Positions 42,594 to 50,714 of a stretch of 64,000 nt of DNA are shown piece by piece (the stretch's first letter is position 1; each line of letters opens with the position of its first letter). Below the pieces are notes generated by a model. The model was not told the DNA's origin. It worked only from the letters and a program-made list of their open reading frames with translations, and ran no database searches. Origin of the DNA: JADKAV01 sp041393775 (GTDB lineage: Bacteria > Actinomycetota > Actinomycetes > S36-B12 > UBA10799); the NCBI GenBank assembly GCA_041393775.1, contig JAWKJM010000003.1, positions 1 to 64,000 on the forward strand, written 5' to 3'. The translations under genes were made by a program, and so were the position numbers.

Positions 42594-43822
42594 GGCAGGC
42601 TCAATCGCGGCTCGGAGTACACCTCGCCGTCGAGTTCCGGCAGGCTGTCTGCGCCGTCGACGGTCACGCGTATCAGCCAGTCCCCGTCGGGGATGTCATC
42701 ACGGCGCAGCTCCACGGCCGGGGACGGGGCCGCATCCGGGGGTAGCACGTCCAGGCCGAAGCGCAACGACTGCGGCTCCCCGGGGGTCAACCGGGTCAAC
42801 CGCACTTCCGCGCGCTGACCCGGGTACAGCGCAGGGACGACCGCCAGCGATACCACGGTGGCCGACACGGCGTCCACTGCGACCGTGGGCCGCACCAGCA
42901 CCGGGACGCTGTTGGAACGCGCGGTCACCCGGGTGACGCCGTCAGTGGTGGCACTGTGCACGACCTGCAGCGCGTGGATCCCGGCAGGCACTACCGCCGG
43001 CACCACCACTCGCAGGCGATCGGGTCCGGTGGCGACCGGCGTCAGCGACTCCGCACCGATCCGCACCACCGTGGCGGTGCTCAGCAAGCCACTGCCGACC
43101 ACGTGCAACTCGGTGCCGGTCAGCACGGGTCCGTGCGCTGGATCGGTGTCCACCGAGCGAATGCGTGGTGGGGCGATCGGCGCCACCCCGACGCTGCGCT
43201 GCCGCACCGGTAGCACGACCCGAGGGCTGACGTCCGCCTCCAGCAGCACGACGGTCGCCGTGTAGGCCAGCGACAGCAGGTACGGTGCACCCAGCATCCC
43301 CCACAGCCGTGACATCTCCTCGAGCGTCACCGCCGCCGGCGCCAGTTTGACCAGTTCCACCTGATCGGCGAGATCCGCGTCGGCCAGGAAAGCGGTGGCG
43401 ATGTCCCCGTCGTACTGGTCGAGCGCCGCTGCCACCAGGTCGCGGGTGAGCACCGGGGTCATCGCCAGCGCCAGCACGGCCCGGCCGAGCAGGCGCTGGG
43501 CGTCCAGGTGGGTGTCGTCGCCGAAGCAGGAGATCAGGTAGTGCAGGTCCAGCGCCGCTACCGGCCTGTGCGACAGCGACCCGTCGGCGCGGCGGGTCGG
43601 TAGATCGGTCAGGTTCCACGCGTGGTTGGGCGTGACCTGGTGCAAGTAGACGTTGATCCCCTTCGCAGGCTCGCCGAGATCGTCGTGCGCGGCGACCTGG
43701 TCCGGGCGCATGGTCGTGACCGCGGCCGAACCCACCGGGCCGGGCTGCGGTCCGCCGAGCGCCTGGCTGAGCACGAACCGGATGGTCGAGGTCACCGCCG
43801 CGATCGCCAGCGTGTTGCTCAT
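42590..43822 (-). CDS. cis16: eCIS tube/sheath terminator, DUF4255 (Cis16/Pvc16-like)
   Basis: A 410-residue protein. The first 190 residues match the Pvc16 N-terminal domain DUF4255: AIAAVTSTIRFVLSQAL, GINVYLHQVTPNHAWNLTDL, ALDLHYLISCFGDDTHLDAQ, then LLGRAVLALAMTPVLTRDLV. The family caps the distal end of tube and sheath and fixes particle length. The C-terminal half has two Ig/IPT-like beta domains (VLTGTELHVVGSGLLSTATV, then VVVPAVVPAGIHALQVVHS), which make it longer than the simplest Cis16 proteins. Start overlaps the preceding stop (ATGA). Confidence 0.9.
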   Translation of the reverse strand: MSNTLAIAAVTSTIRFVLSQALGGPQPGPVGSAAVTTMRPDQVAAHDDLGEPAKGINVYLHQVTPNHAWNLTDLPTRRADGSLSHRPVAALDLHYLISCFGDDTHLDAQRLLGRAVLALAMTPVLTRDLVAAALDQYDGDIATAFLADADLADQVELVKLAPAAVTLEEMSRLWGMLGAPYLLSLAYTATVVLLEADVSPRVVLPVRQRSVGVAPIAPPRIRSVDTDPAHGPVLTGTELHVVGSGLLSTATVVRIGAESLTPVATGPDRLRVVVPAVVPAGIHALQVVHSATTDGVTRVTARSNSVPVLVRPTVAVDAVSATVVSLAVVPALYPGQRAEVRLTRLTPGEPQSLRFGLDVLPPDAAPSPAVELRRDDIPDGDWLIRVTVDGADSLPELDGEVYSEPRLSLP

Positions 43823-44634
43823 CGCCGGTCCTCCCGCCGTGCCGCGAGGTACTCGCCGAGGTCGGGGCCGGGCTTCGTCCGCGGTTCAGACGCCGCAGCC
43901 GGTGGCCGCACCTCCACCCGTGCGATATGCACGTTCACCTGTGGTCTGCCATCAACCACGAGCTGCTCCACCACCGGCTCCGCCGCAATCCGCACCACGT
44001 CGGCGTCGGCACGCCCCGAGGGTGCGCCGACCGCCGTGGGCCCCACCACGCGCTCGTCGACGAGTGCGGGGACGACGTGCTCGGCCAGCAACCCGGGCGG
44101 GACTGCGTCAACCTCGGGAGCCACGGGCTCGGGCTCCGGCGGCCGAGTGCTGGTGGGAACCGGCTCCGCTGCGGGAACCGGCTGTGGTCCCGGCTGCACC
44201 GCCCGCGCAACGGCAGGCATAGGCCGGACCACAGGCGTCACCGGCGCGGGCGCCCCCCGTGCGGGCGCCCGGGTCGCGGGGGACTGGGTCGAGGAGGCAC
44301 GCTCGGCCGCCGGTTCGACCGGCGGCACGGGATCGGCCACTGGTTCCGCCGATGGCACGGCCTGCACGATTGGGCCCACCGGGGGCTCCGGCTGAGCAGC
44401 CGGGTTCCGCGGCGGGCCGGGCTCGGCAACCGGGCCCCGAGTCCTGCCGGGTGGGGCGACCGGCGCTGCCACCACTTCGGGGGCGACTCGCTGTGTGGCG
44501 GCCGGTTGCACTGGACCGATCGCCGTCTCCGGCGCCGCCACAGCCTCCGATTCGAACACCGACCGCGGTCGCATGGACACCGTCAGCGCCGTCCCCGAGG
44601 CGAGGGCGGCCAGCCGGTCCAGGGCTCTGCTCAT
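43819..44634 (-). CDS. Pro/Ala/Val-rich eCIS protein of unknown role (possible tape-measure or linker)
   Basis: A 271-residue protein (ATG 44634). A short head (ALDRLAALASGTALTVSMRP) is followed by about 140 residues dominated by Pro, Ala, Val and Glu (PVEPAAERASSTQ, PEPEPVAPEVDAVPPGL) with no predicted fold. The last 70 residues are ordered: VQVNVHIARVEVRPP-type strand text (seen as PQVNVHIARVEVRPPAA) and a basic end (LGEYLAARREDRR). That ending recurs in small eCIS proteins encoded beside the cap gene. It sits between tube-side genes and the cap. No separate tape-measure gene is recognisable in the cluster, so this extended protein is a candidate by elimination. Confidence 0.6.
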   Translation of the reverse strand: MSRALDRLAALASGTALTVSMRPRSVFESEAVAAPETAIGPVQPAATQRVAPEVVAAPVAPPGRTRGPVAEPGPPRNPAAQPEPPVGPIVQAVPSAEPVADPVPPVEPAAERASSTQSPATRAPARGAPAPVTPVVRPMPAVARAVQPGPQPVPAAEPVPTSTRPPEPEPVAPEVDAVPPGLLAEHVVPALVDERVVGPTAVGAPSGRADADVVRIAAEPVVEQLVVDGRPQVNVHIARVEVRPPAAASEPRTKPGPDLGEYLAARREDRR

Positions 44635-45299
44635 CGAGCCGCCAGTTGCAGATAGGCGCTGCGCCGTGCCGGCGACAGGGCGAGGATCTCCGGCTCGGTC
44701 CAGCCGTACGCGGCGGCCAGTGCCGCGACGTCCTGCAACAACCCCGGTGCGGTCGCCGCCACCTGCTGCCACAACAACCCGGCCGCATCGACCACCCCGG
44801 TGACCTGCTCGCCGCAGTCCGGGCACTGTGCACGCACCTCTGGCACGGCATCCCCGGCGAGTTCTTCGAAGGCCTGTTCCACCAATTCCAGATCCGCGGC
44901 GGTCAGCTCCTGCCAGCCGTCGACGCACCGCTCCAGCAGCACCTTCCGGGCATCGGGGCGACCGCCCGCGGCCAGCAGGTCCCGCACCGTGGGGCAGCGC
45001 ACCGACACCTCCCCGAAAGACACCGGGCACTGCACGGATGCCACACGGGCCCCTACCATCTGGCCCAGCGCCAGCTGCAGGTCCAGCAGGGTCCCGCACC
45101 GCTGGCAGGTGAGCACCACGTCGACCAAGTCCGCCAATGACTGCGCCGCCACCACAGCCACCTCGGCGACCGGGCGGTCGACCCACGGGCTGCCGTCCAA
45201 CGCCGTGAGCACGGCCGCCCCCCGCACCGGCTCGGGCGCACGTTCCCCGGCCTCCCAGGCCGCGAGCAGCGTCGCTGGATCCTGCAGGCCGGGTCGCAT
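44631..45299 (-). CDS. eCIS conserved protein with two Cys pairs, T4 gp26-like
   Basis: A 222-residue protein. Two Cys pairs occur, LTCQRCGTLLDLQLALGQ near 62 and RAQCPDCGEQVTGVVDAAG near 160, which could bind one zinc ion. The C-terminal stretch LQDVAALAAAYGWTEPEILA and LSPARRSAYLQL is a hallmark of the small T4 baseplate gp26-type proteins encoded after tube genes in eCIS and Myoviridae-like clusters. A role in baseplate or tube assembly is inferred. It lies 3 bp after the tube gene and overlaps the next gene by 4 bp. Confidence 0.65.
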   Translation of the reverse strand: MRPGLQDPATLLAAWEAGERAPEPVRGAAVLTALDGSPWVDRPVAEVAVVAAQSLADLVDVVLTCQRCGTLLDLQLALGQMVGARVASVQCPVSFGEVSVRCPTVRDLLAAGGRPDARKVLLERCVDGWQELTAADLELVEQAFEELAGDAVPEVRAQCPDCGEQVTGVVDAAGLLWQQVAATAPGLLQDVAALAAAYGWTEPEILALSPARRSAYLQLAAR

Positions 45300-45302
45300 G
45301 GG

Positions 45303-45824
45303 CTACGGCTCCACGAACGACGGTTCCGTCGGTTCGGTCACGGAGATGTCGCGCTCCCAGCCCTCGTTCTCCAACTTGATGCTCTGGATGGCCACCGCGT
45401 TGGCGTTCGCATCGAGCTCCGGCAGCGCCTCGAACTCCGACACCCAGCACCGGTAGACGTGGTAGGCGATCACGAGTTGGCCGGCCTCGTTGTACATCTC
45501 CAGGATGATGTCCTTGCGGAAGTCCTTCAGCGATGTCTCGGCTCCGAGCCCGGAACCGTAGTTCCAGACTTTGTTCGCCCACCGCTCGAACTCCACGTCG
45601 TGGGTGACACCGCGGTGCAGCATGATCGCCTCGAACTCCGAGCGCCCGGGCGACTTGCGACTGCTGCTCGGGTCGCCGCCACTGCGGTGCTTGACGACTT
45701 CGGTGGTGCGTTTGAGCGCCCCGACCTTGCTGACGCCAGCCACGTAGCGGCCGTCCCACTTGACCCGGAACTTGAAGTTCTTGTACGGGTCGAAGCGATT
45801 GGCATTGACCGTGAACTCAGCCAT
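45303..45824 (-). CDS. cis1: eCIS inner tube protein (Cis1-like, T4 gp19 family)
   Basis: A 173-residue protein. It matches the phage tail tube gp19 family: ANRFDPYKNFKFRVKWDGRY, then VAGVSKVGALKRTTEVVKHR, SGGDPSSSRKSPGRSEFEAI, MLHRGVTHDVEFERWANKVW, and the late AYHVYRCWVSEFEALPELDA. Subunits stack as hexamer rings that form the channel ejected on contraction. Length is normal. It follows the sheath gene by 15 bp. Only one tube gene was found, whereas AFP/PVC clusters have up to three. Confidence 0.93.
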   Translation of the reverse strand: MAEFTVNANRFDPYKNFKFRVKWDGRYVAGVSKVGALKRTTEVVKHRSGGDPSSSRKSPGRSEFEAIMLHRGVTHDVEFERWANKVWNYGSGLGAETSLKDFRKDIILEMYNEAGQLVIAYHVYRCWVSEFEALPELDANANAVAIQSIKLENEGWERDISVTEPTEPSFVEP

Positions 45825-45839
45825 GGGTTCCTCGCTCTC

Positions 45840-47390
45840 TCACGCGCCCGCCGCAGCGGTCTTCTGCTGGATGCTGATGATCACGAACTCGGCGGGCTTC
45901 AGCGGAGCGAACCCGACGAGGATGTTCACGATCCCGCGGTCGATGTCGTACGCAGTGGTCGTGTCCGCGTCGCAGCGCACGAAGTAAGCGTCGCGCGGGG
46001 TTGCCCCCTGGAACGCCCCCCGCCGGAACAGGTCCTGCATGAACGCGCCGAGCGACACCCGTATCTGCGCCCACAGGGGCTCGTCGTTGGGTTCGAAGAC
46101 CACCCACTGCGTGCCGCGGAAGAGACTCTCCTCGAGGAACAGCGCGAGCCGGCGCACCGGCACGTACTTGTACTCGTCGCTCAGGATGTCGGACCCACGC
46201 AGGGTGCGCGCCCCCCACACGACCGGCCCAACCCCGCGGAAGGTACGCAAGCAGTTGATGCCCAGCGGATTCAGCCGGCCGTTCTCGGCGTCGGTCAGCG
46301 GCACCGTCAAGCCACTTACCCCGGCCAGCCCCGCCTCGGTACCCGCCGGCGCCTTCCACACCCCGCGGGCGGCATCGGCGCGCGCAAACGTGCCGGCAAC
46401 GGCCCCGCACGCCGCGAAGTCGGCGGCCGCGCCGCCCCGCAGCGGGTCGGGCCGTCGGATGCGCGGGAAGTACAGCGCGGCGTTGCGCATGTTCACGCCG
46501 GTCAACGCGCCGTCCCCGGCCGCCCAGTCGTCGATGTTCGCAGCAGTGGCGGTGGCAGGCGCGTCGACGATCAGGAAGGCCCGTCGCCGCGCACAGAAAG
46601 CGGCCGCATCGGCCCACAGATCGTCGGGCACGTCGGTGGCCGGGGTGGGCGGCGGGATGCACAGGATGTTGAACAGATCCGCGCGCAACAGGGCGAACAT
46701 GCCGGTCTTGTCGTCCTCGTCCCCGCTGTAGTCGGCCAGGCCCGGGGCATCGCCGTCGGCACCCTCGGTGGCGACGGTGTAGATGTCCTCGTCCGGTCTG
46801 TCATCGGGCAGGTCACCGTCCACCTCCACCAGGCCGGAGGCCGCCAGCACCACGTCGACCCGGCGCGGGCCGTCCGCGACCGTGACATTGAGGTAGGTCT
46901 CACTGGGCGCGTCGTCCGCATCGGACTCCCGGACCACCACGCTGAACAGGTCGTCGGCCTGAACTCCCTGCGCCTGCGCGATGTCTTCGGCGTCCTGCCC
47001 GCTCGGGTGCGTGACCTCGACGACCAGGGTGTTGGCCCATGCCCCGGGGCCGGTCGCCACGAGCGGCAGGCCACCGGCGTCCACGGTGGCGCTCGATGCG
47101 CTGTCGTCCGGGGCGTTCTCATCGGTGTGCACGACCCGTACGACGAGCGCCTCGCCGCCGCCGTTGAGGTAGAAGTCGCGCACTGCGTACCCCAGACCAC
47201 TGCGGCGCCACAACCCCCCGAAGGCCCGCTCGAAGTCCGCGAAACTGGCGATCGGTACCGGCTCGTCGACGGGACCGCGCAAGGCCGCGCCGACGAAAGC
47301 CGTGATCGAAGTGGCGACCCCGGTGACTGTGCGGCTGCCGCTGGGCAACTCCTGGACGTACACCCCCGGGTAACTGGTCGTGACCGTCAT
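45840..47390 (-). CDS. cis2: eCIS contractile sheath protein (Cis2-like)
   Basis: A 516-residue protein, first gene of the leftward operon (ATG 47390 behind GAGGAGCGAAC). The N-terminal motif SYPGVYVQELPSGSRTVTGV and ATSITAFVGAALRGPVDEPV is diagnostic of phage-type sheath proteins. The C-terminal handshake region is also clear: INCLRTFRGVGPVVWGARTL, then KYVPVRRLALFLEESLFRG, TQWVVFEPNDEPLWAQIRVS, and DIDRGIVNILVGFAPLKPAE FVIISIQQK. The central insertion (residues 100-260) is the surface-exposed domain. Full length for a single-sheath system. A triplet of GTGAC heptamers lies 42-70 bp upstream. Confidence 0.95.
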   Translation of the reverse strand: MTVTTSYPGVYVQELPSGSRTVTGVATSITAFVGAALRGPVDEPVPIASFADFERAFGGLWRRSGLGYAVRDFYLNGGGEALVVRVVHTDENAPDDSASSATVDAGGLPLVATGPGAWANTLVVEVTHPSGQDAEDIAQAQGVQADDLFSVVVRESDADDAPSETYLNVTVADGPRRVDVVLAASGLVEVDGDLPDDRPDEDIYTVATEGADGDAPGLADYSGDEDDKTGMFALLRADLFNILCIPPPTPATDVPDDLWADAAAFCARRRAFLIVDAPATATAANIDDWAAGDGALTGVNMRNAALYFPRIRRPDPLRGGAAADFAACGAVAGTFARADAARGVWKAPAGTEAGLAGVSGLTVPLTDAENGRLNPLGINCLRTFRGVGPVVWGARTLRGSDILSDEYKYVPVRRLALFLEESLFRGTQWVVFEPNDEPLWAQIRVSLGAFMQDLFRRGAFQGATPRDAYFVRCDADTTTAYDIDRGIVNILVGFAPLKPAEFVIISIQQKTAAAGA

Positions 47391-47431
47391 GTTCGCTCCT
47401 CAGCACGGTTGCCCCGACCCTGCCGAGCCGG

Positions 47432-47460
47432 CGTCACAGTCGCGTCACCGACGGGTCACG
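47432..47460 (-). promoter_or_regulatory. Three 11-bp-spaced GTGAC heptamers, candidate SARP operator of the sheath operon
   Basis: Read toward the sheath gene: CGTGACC, GGTGACG and TGTGACG, each separated by 4 bp, so the period is again 11 bp. Orientation relative to transcription is the same as at 25878-25906. The nearest heptamer ends 41 bp before the sheath ATG. Confidence 0.6.
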
Positions 47461-47507
47461 CGGGCCCAGGCGCCTCACAACCTCTGTCGATCCTCGACCA
47501 GCCACTG

Positions 47508-47626
47508 CCGTGGCGTTCAGGCGGGGGCGGAGACCGCTCGCGTTAGAGAACGTGCACGCGGTTAGAGAACACACGCGTGGCTTCTCTAACCTCGTGCACG
47601 TTCTCTAACCTCGCGGCCAACTCCCG
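47508..47626 (-). repeat. Long palindromic element, copy 2 (opposite orientation to copy 1)
   Basis: Reverse-complemented, it reads GGGAGTTGGCCGCGAGGTTA, then GAACGTGCACGAGGTTAGAG and on to TTCTCTAACGCGAGCG and CCGCCTGAACGCC, matching 12072-12196 throughout with a few substitutions. It occupies most of the 345-bp gap upstream of the sheath gene; the rest of that gap holds the heptamer triplet and nothing else I recognise. Confidence 0.85.
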
Positions 47627-47735
47627 CGAGCCGTAGTCAGACTGGACGCATCGCCGGCCGGGATCGCCGACCCAGTTCTCCGTGCAGCGCTCAGCCGCCG
47701 CGATCGGGCCCGCCGGCTTCTGCCGCACGCCCGCT

Positions 47736-48896
47736 CTACAGGTCCGGTTGCTCCGGCAGGTCCGCGCCCTTCACCTTCTTCTCCGCCGTCGCGATGGCCG
47801 CCTGCCACGCGTCGTACGCCTGGCCGTAGCGCGCGGTGATCCGGTCGGACTCGGTCTGGAACTGCTCCCACTGCGCATCGAACTCGAAGTAGCACTCGCC
47901 ATAGATGCACTCGGCGTCCTCGAGGGCTGCAACGGCTGAATTGATGGCGTCGGCAGCGTCGCCGATGACCGTCACGATGCGCGCGTGAACCGCGCGCAAT
48001 GCGCTCGGCGGCTTCAGCGCCGCCATCTGGGTGGCGACCTCACGCCGATCGGTGCCCGCCTGCGTGAAGTAGTCGATCACGTCGTACATGTAGACGTCGT
48101 CGCTGCGCATGTAGTCGACGTAAGCCGCCGTGTCATTGCGCAGAGCCGTGTATTGATCGATCAACGACTCCATCTGTGTGTGGTAGGTCCGCACGTCCTG
48201 GCGCTGCGACTTGGCGGTGGCCTTCGCCTTCTTCACCTGCTTGCGGTACTTGGCCATGGCTTGATCCACCCGACGGGTCAAGTCGTCCAGCGTCCGGACC
48301 GCATCGTCGCCCTCGGCAGCGGCGGGCTCCATGTCGCCGCCGTAACTGGTCAGCGTGTCCAAGTCGTCCACGAGGTCGTCGCGGTTGTCGGTCCACACCT
48401 GCGTGTTCGTCTCCTCGTAGGCCTGCAGTGCAGCGAGCGCGGCGAACGCATCCCGAAGGGTGGTCAGCCGGTCCGCGCCCTTGGCGCCGGGATCCTCGTC
48501 GAGGGTCGCGTTGATCGTGGTCAGTTCCGCCTGCGCACCGCCGGCCACGTCCTGGACCATCTCGGTGGACTGCGCCCCCGACATGCCGTCCAGCGACGCC
48601 ATCAGCACGGGGCCGGAGGCGTTGTACTGGTCCTTCGCCGCGCTGGTCTGCGTGAGACCCCACCACGCCGCGCCTGCCAGGATCAGGCCGATCGCGGCGA
48701 CCCCTGCGATTACCAGACCCCGGCGAGGGCGCCGCGCCGATTGCGTCGGCCCATGCGGCTCCTCGGTCGCTGCTTCCTCAGGCTCGTCGAGGACCTCGAC
48801 GACCTCGATCTTGTGCCCGCACTCGTGGCAGAACTTGTCGCTGTGCTGTATCGGCTGCCCGCATTCGCTGCATACGGCCGCGGCGTCGTCCTCCAT
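47736..48896 (-). CDS. Zinc-ribbon, single-pass membrane protein with a coiled external domain
   Basis: A 386-residue protein. I choose ATG 48896, 7 bp behind GGGAGGT, over a GTG seven codons upstream. A zinc ribbon opens it (VCSECGQPI then FCHECGHKI, four cysteines). An acidic linker and a basic patch (ARRPRR) precede one membrane helix (GLVIAGVAAIGLILAGAAWW). About 310 residues then lie outside, largely helical, with AMAKYRKQVKKAKATAKSQR and TYHTQMESLIDQYTALRN coiled-coil text. No family beyond the zinc ribbon is recognised. It lies 345 bp upstream of the eCIS sheath gene and reads the same way; a link to membrane docking of the particle is speculative. Confidence 0.7.
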   Translation of the reverse strand: MEDDAAAVCSECGQPIQHSDKFCHECGHKIEVVEVLDEPEEAATEEPHGPTQSARRPRRGLVIAGVAAIGLILAGAAWWGLTQTSAAKDQYNASGPVLMASLDGMSGAQSTEMVQDVAGGAQAELTTINATLDEDPGAKGADRLTTLRDAFAALAALQAYEETNTQVWTDNRDDLVDDLDTLTSYGGDMEPAAAEGDDAVRTLDDLTRRVDQAMAKYRKQVKKAKATAKSQRQDVRTYHTQMESLIDQYTALRNDTAAYVDYMRSDDVYMYDVIDYFTQAGTDRREVATQMAALKPPSALRAVHARIVTVIGDAADAINSAVAALEDAECIYGECYFEFDAQWEQFQTESDRITARYGQAYDAWQAAIATAEKKVKGADLPEQPDL

Positions 48897-48998
48897 CTTG
48901 GGACCTCCCGTGTGCACGCCCCTTCAGGGTAGGACTGACACGTGCGACGATGCGCGGTTCGCGTCGCCGGGCCCAGTGCTGCCGAGCGACGAGTGCGG

Positions 48999-50585
48999 CT
49001 ACTTCTTGACCTTCACCTTCGTCGTGGCCTTCACCTTGTCCTGGAAGCTCAGCCGCAGTCTGTACTTGCCGGGCTTGAGCCGCTTCGGCAGTTTCCACTT
49101 CAGCGTGTTGATGCCCGCCTTCGCCTTGCCCCTCTTGGTGAGAGTCTTCTTGCCCTTGAGCGTGAACTTCAGAGTCGCCGCGTGCGTCACGCCGTACTTC
49201 ACCCGCAACTTCTTGCCGGCCTTCACCGATTTCACCCCGGGCACCCACACCGCAGCCAACTGCGCAACCCCGTTAGCACCCGGCGGTCCCGCCGGACCGG
49301 TCTGCCCGGTCTGGCCCGTCGGTCCGGTCAACTGCGCAACCACCGTGATCGGATTGCTGACCGCGGACATCGTCGTGAGCAACGCCGGGAGCCGTGCGGT
49401 GGAGGTGCACGTGACCACCGCACCCAGATCAGCGGCTGTCGGCGTGTAGACCAGCCCCGACTCTCCCGCGACCGCGGCCCCTGCCCGCTGCCAACTCACT
49501 GTGACCGAGGACTTCGGGCCCCACACGTCCGCCCCGCACACCAACGGCAGACCGACCTGGCCGGACCCGGCCAGCCCCGGACGACGGTCGGCCGCGGACA
49601 CACCTGAGGTGATCCTCCCGATCTTGTTCGCACTGAAACTGCCCTCAGCGAACCACAGGTTGCCGTCCGCGCCCGCCGCGATCCCGTACGGGGAACCGTT
49701 GGCCGTGGTCACCGGGAACTCCGTGACCGCCCCCGACGGCGTGACCCGTCCTACCTTGTTCTCCGCGCGCTCGGTGAACCACAGATTGCCGTCCGGGCCC
49801 GCCGCGATCCCATACGGTCCGCTGCTGGTCGTCGTTACCGGGAACTCCGTGACCACCCCCGACGGCGTGACCCGTCCGATCGCGTTCCCGGTGCTCTCCG
49901 TGAACCACAGATTGCCGTCCGGGCCCGCCGCGATCCACCACGGCTGACTGTTCGCCGTCGTCACCGGGAACTCCGTGACCACCCCCGACGGCGTGATCCG
50001 CCCGATCGCGTTCCCGATCGCTTCTGTGAACCACAGATTGCCGTCCGGACCCGCCGCGATCCCGCGCGGACGACTGTTCGCCGTCGTCACCGGGAACTCC
50101 GTGACCACCCCCGACGGCGTGATCCGCCCGATCGCGTTCCCGTAATACTCCGTGAACCACAGGTTCCCGTCCGGACCGCCGGCGATTCCGCTCGGCCGAC
50201 TGTCCACCCCGGGCAGCGGGAACTCGGTGATCACCCCCGACGGCGTGATCCGCCCGATCCTGTTCCCGGTGTACTCGGTGAACCACAGGTTCCCGTCCGG
50301 ACCGCCGGCGATCCCGGACGGCCCACTGTTCGCCGTCGTCACCGGGAACTCCGTGACCACCCCCGACGGCGTGGTCCGCCCGATCCTGTTCCCGTTGAAC
50401 TGTGTGAACCAGAGGTTCCCGTCCGGACCGCCGGCGATCCCGATCGGCCCACTGTTCGCCGTCGTCACCGGGAACTCCGTGATCACGCCTGGGTCGGTGG
50501 CCGCGTTCCCGGGCGCGGCCGCGAGACCCTGCATTCCCACTACGACGGCAACCACGACTTCCGCCAACTTCGCGAACCTCATCAT
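48999..50585 (-). CDS. Secreted virginiamycin B lyase-like beta-propeller protein
   Basis: A 528-residue protein from ATG 50585 (tandem ATG, GGAGGGA just upstream). After a signal peptide (FAKLAEVVVAVVVGMQGLAA) there are seven nearly identical repeats of 42 residues: GVVTEFPVTTANSGP, GIAGGPDGNLWFTE, NRIGRITPS. The GPDGNLWFTE motif is that of Vgb-type and streptogramin-lyase-like propellers. The DNA repeats with a 126-bp period and high identity, a sign of recent amplification. An Ig-like part, a short collagen-like GPTGQTGQTGPAGPPGANG run and a Lys-rich beta tail (KSVKAGKKLRVKYGV) follow. That tail suggests a wall or surface protein, so true virginiamycin lyase activity is unlikely. Confidence 0.75.
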   Translation of the reverse strand: MMRFAKLAEVVVAVVVGMQGLAAAPGNAATDPGVITEFPVTTANSGPIGIAGGPDGNLWFTQFNGNRIGRTTPSGVVTEFPVTTANSGPSGIAGGPDGNLWFTEYTGNRIGRITPSGVITEFPLPGVDSRPSGIAGGPDGNLWFTEYYGNAIGRITPSGVVTEFPVTTANSRPRGIAAGPDGNLWFTEAIGNAIGRITPSGVVTEFPVTTANSQPWWIAAGPDGNLWFTESTGNAIGRVTPSGVVTEFPVTTTSSGPYGIAAGPDGNLWFTERAENKVGRVTPSGAVTEFPVTTANGSPYGIAAGADGNLWFAEGSFSANKIGRITSGVSAADRRPGLAGSGQVGLPLVCGADVWGPKSSVTVSWQRAGAAVAGESGLVYTPTAADLGAVVTCTSTARLPALLTTMSAVSNPITVVAQLTGPTGQTGQTGPAGPPGANGVAQLAAVWVPGVKSVKAGKKLRVKYGVTHAATLKFTLKGKKTLTKRGKAKAGINTLKWKLPKRLKPGKYRLRLSFQDKVKATTKVKVKK

Positions 50586-50714
50586 GAGCACTCCCTCCGT
50601 TGTGCAGGAGTTTAGGAGGTCGGTCAACCCGCCAGAGTTGGTCGCGCAACGACCGGTGCCCGCCCCGAGGGTGCTTCGCGGTGACACGAGACGGCTTCAG
50701 CAACAGCGCCGGCC

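Noticed and set aside
44635..45759. Upstream extension of the Pro-rich eCIS protein to 646 residues
   Set aside because: The extension overlaps the tube and gp26-like genes in another frame and reads as Arg/Gly-rich shadow text; ATG 44634 overlaps the previous stop as in the rest of the operon.
12072..47626. The two inverted palindromic copies as attachment sites of an integrated element
   Set aside because: No integrase lies in the window and integration normally leaves direct, not inverted, repeats; they are kept as dispersed repeats.
48999..50585. True virginiamycin B lyase (antibiotic resistance)
   Set aside because: The repeats are propeller blades of the Vgb type, but the surface-protein tail, collagen-like run and near-identical blades argue for a structural protein; catalytic residues were not confirmed.
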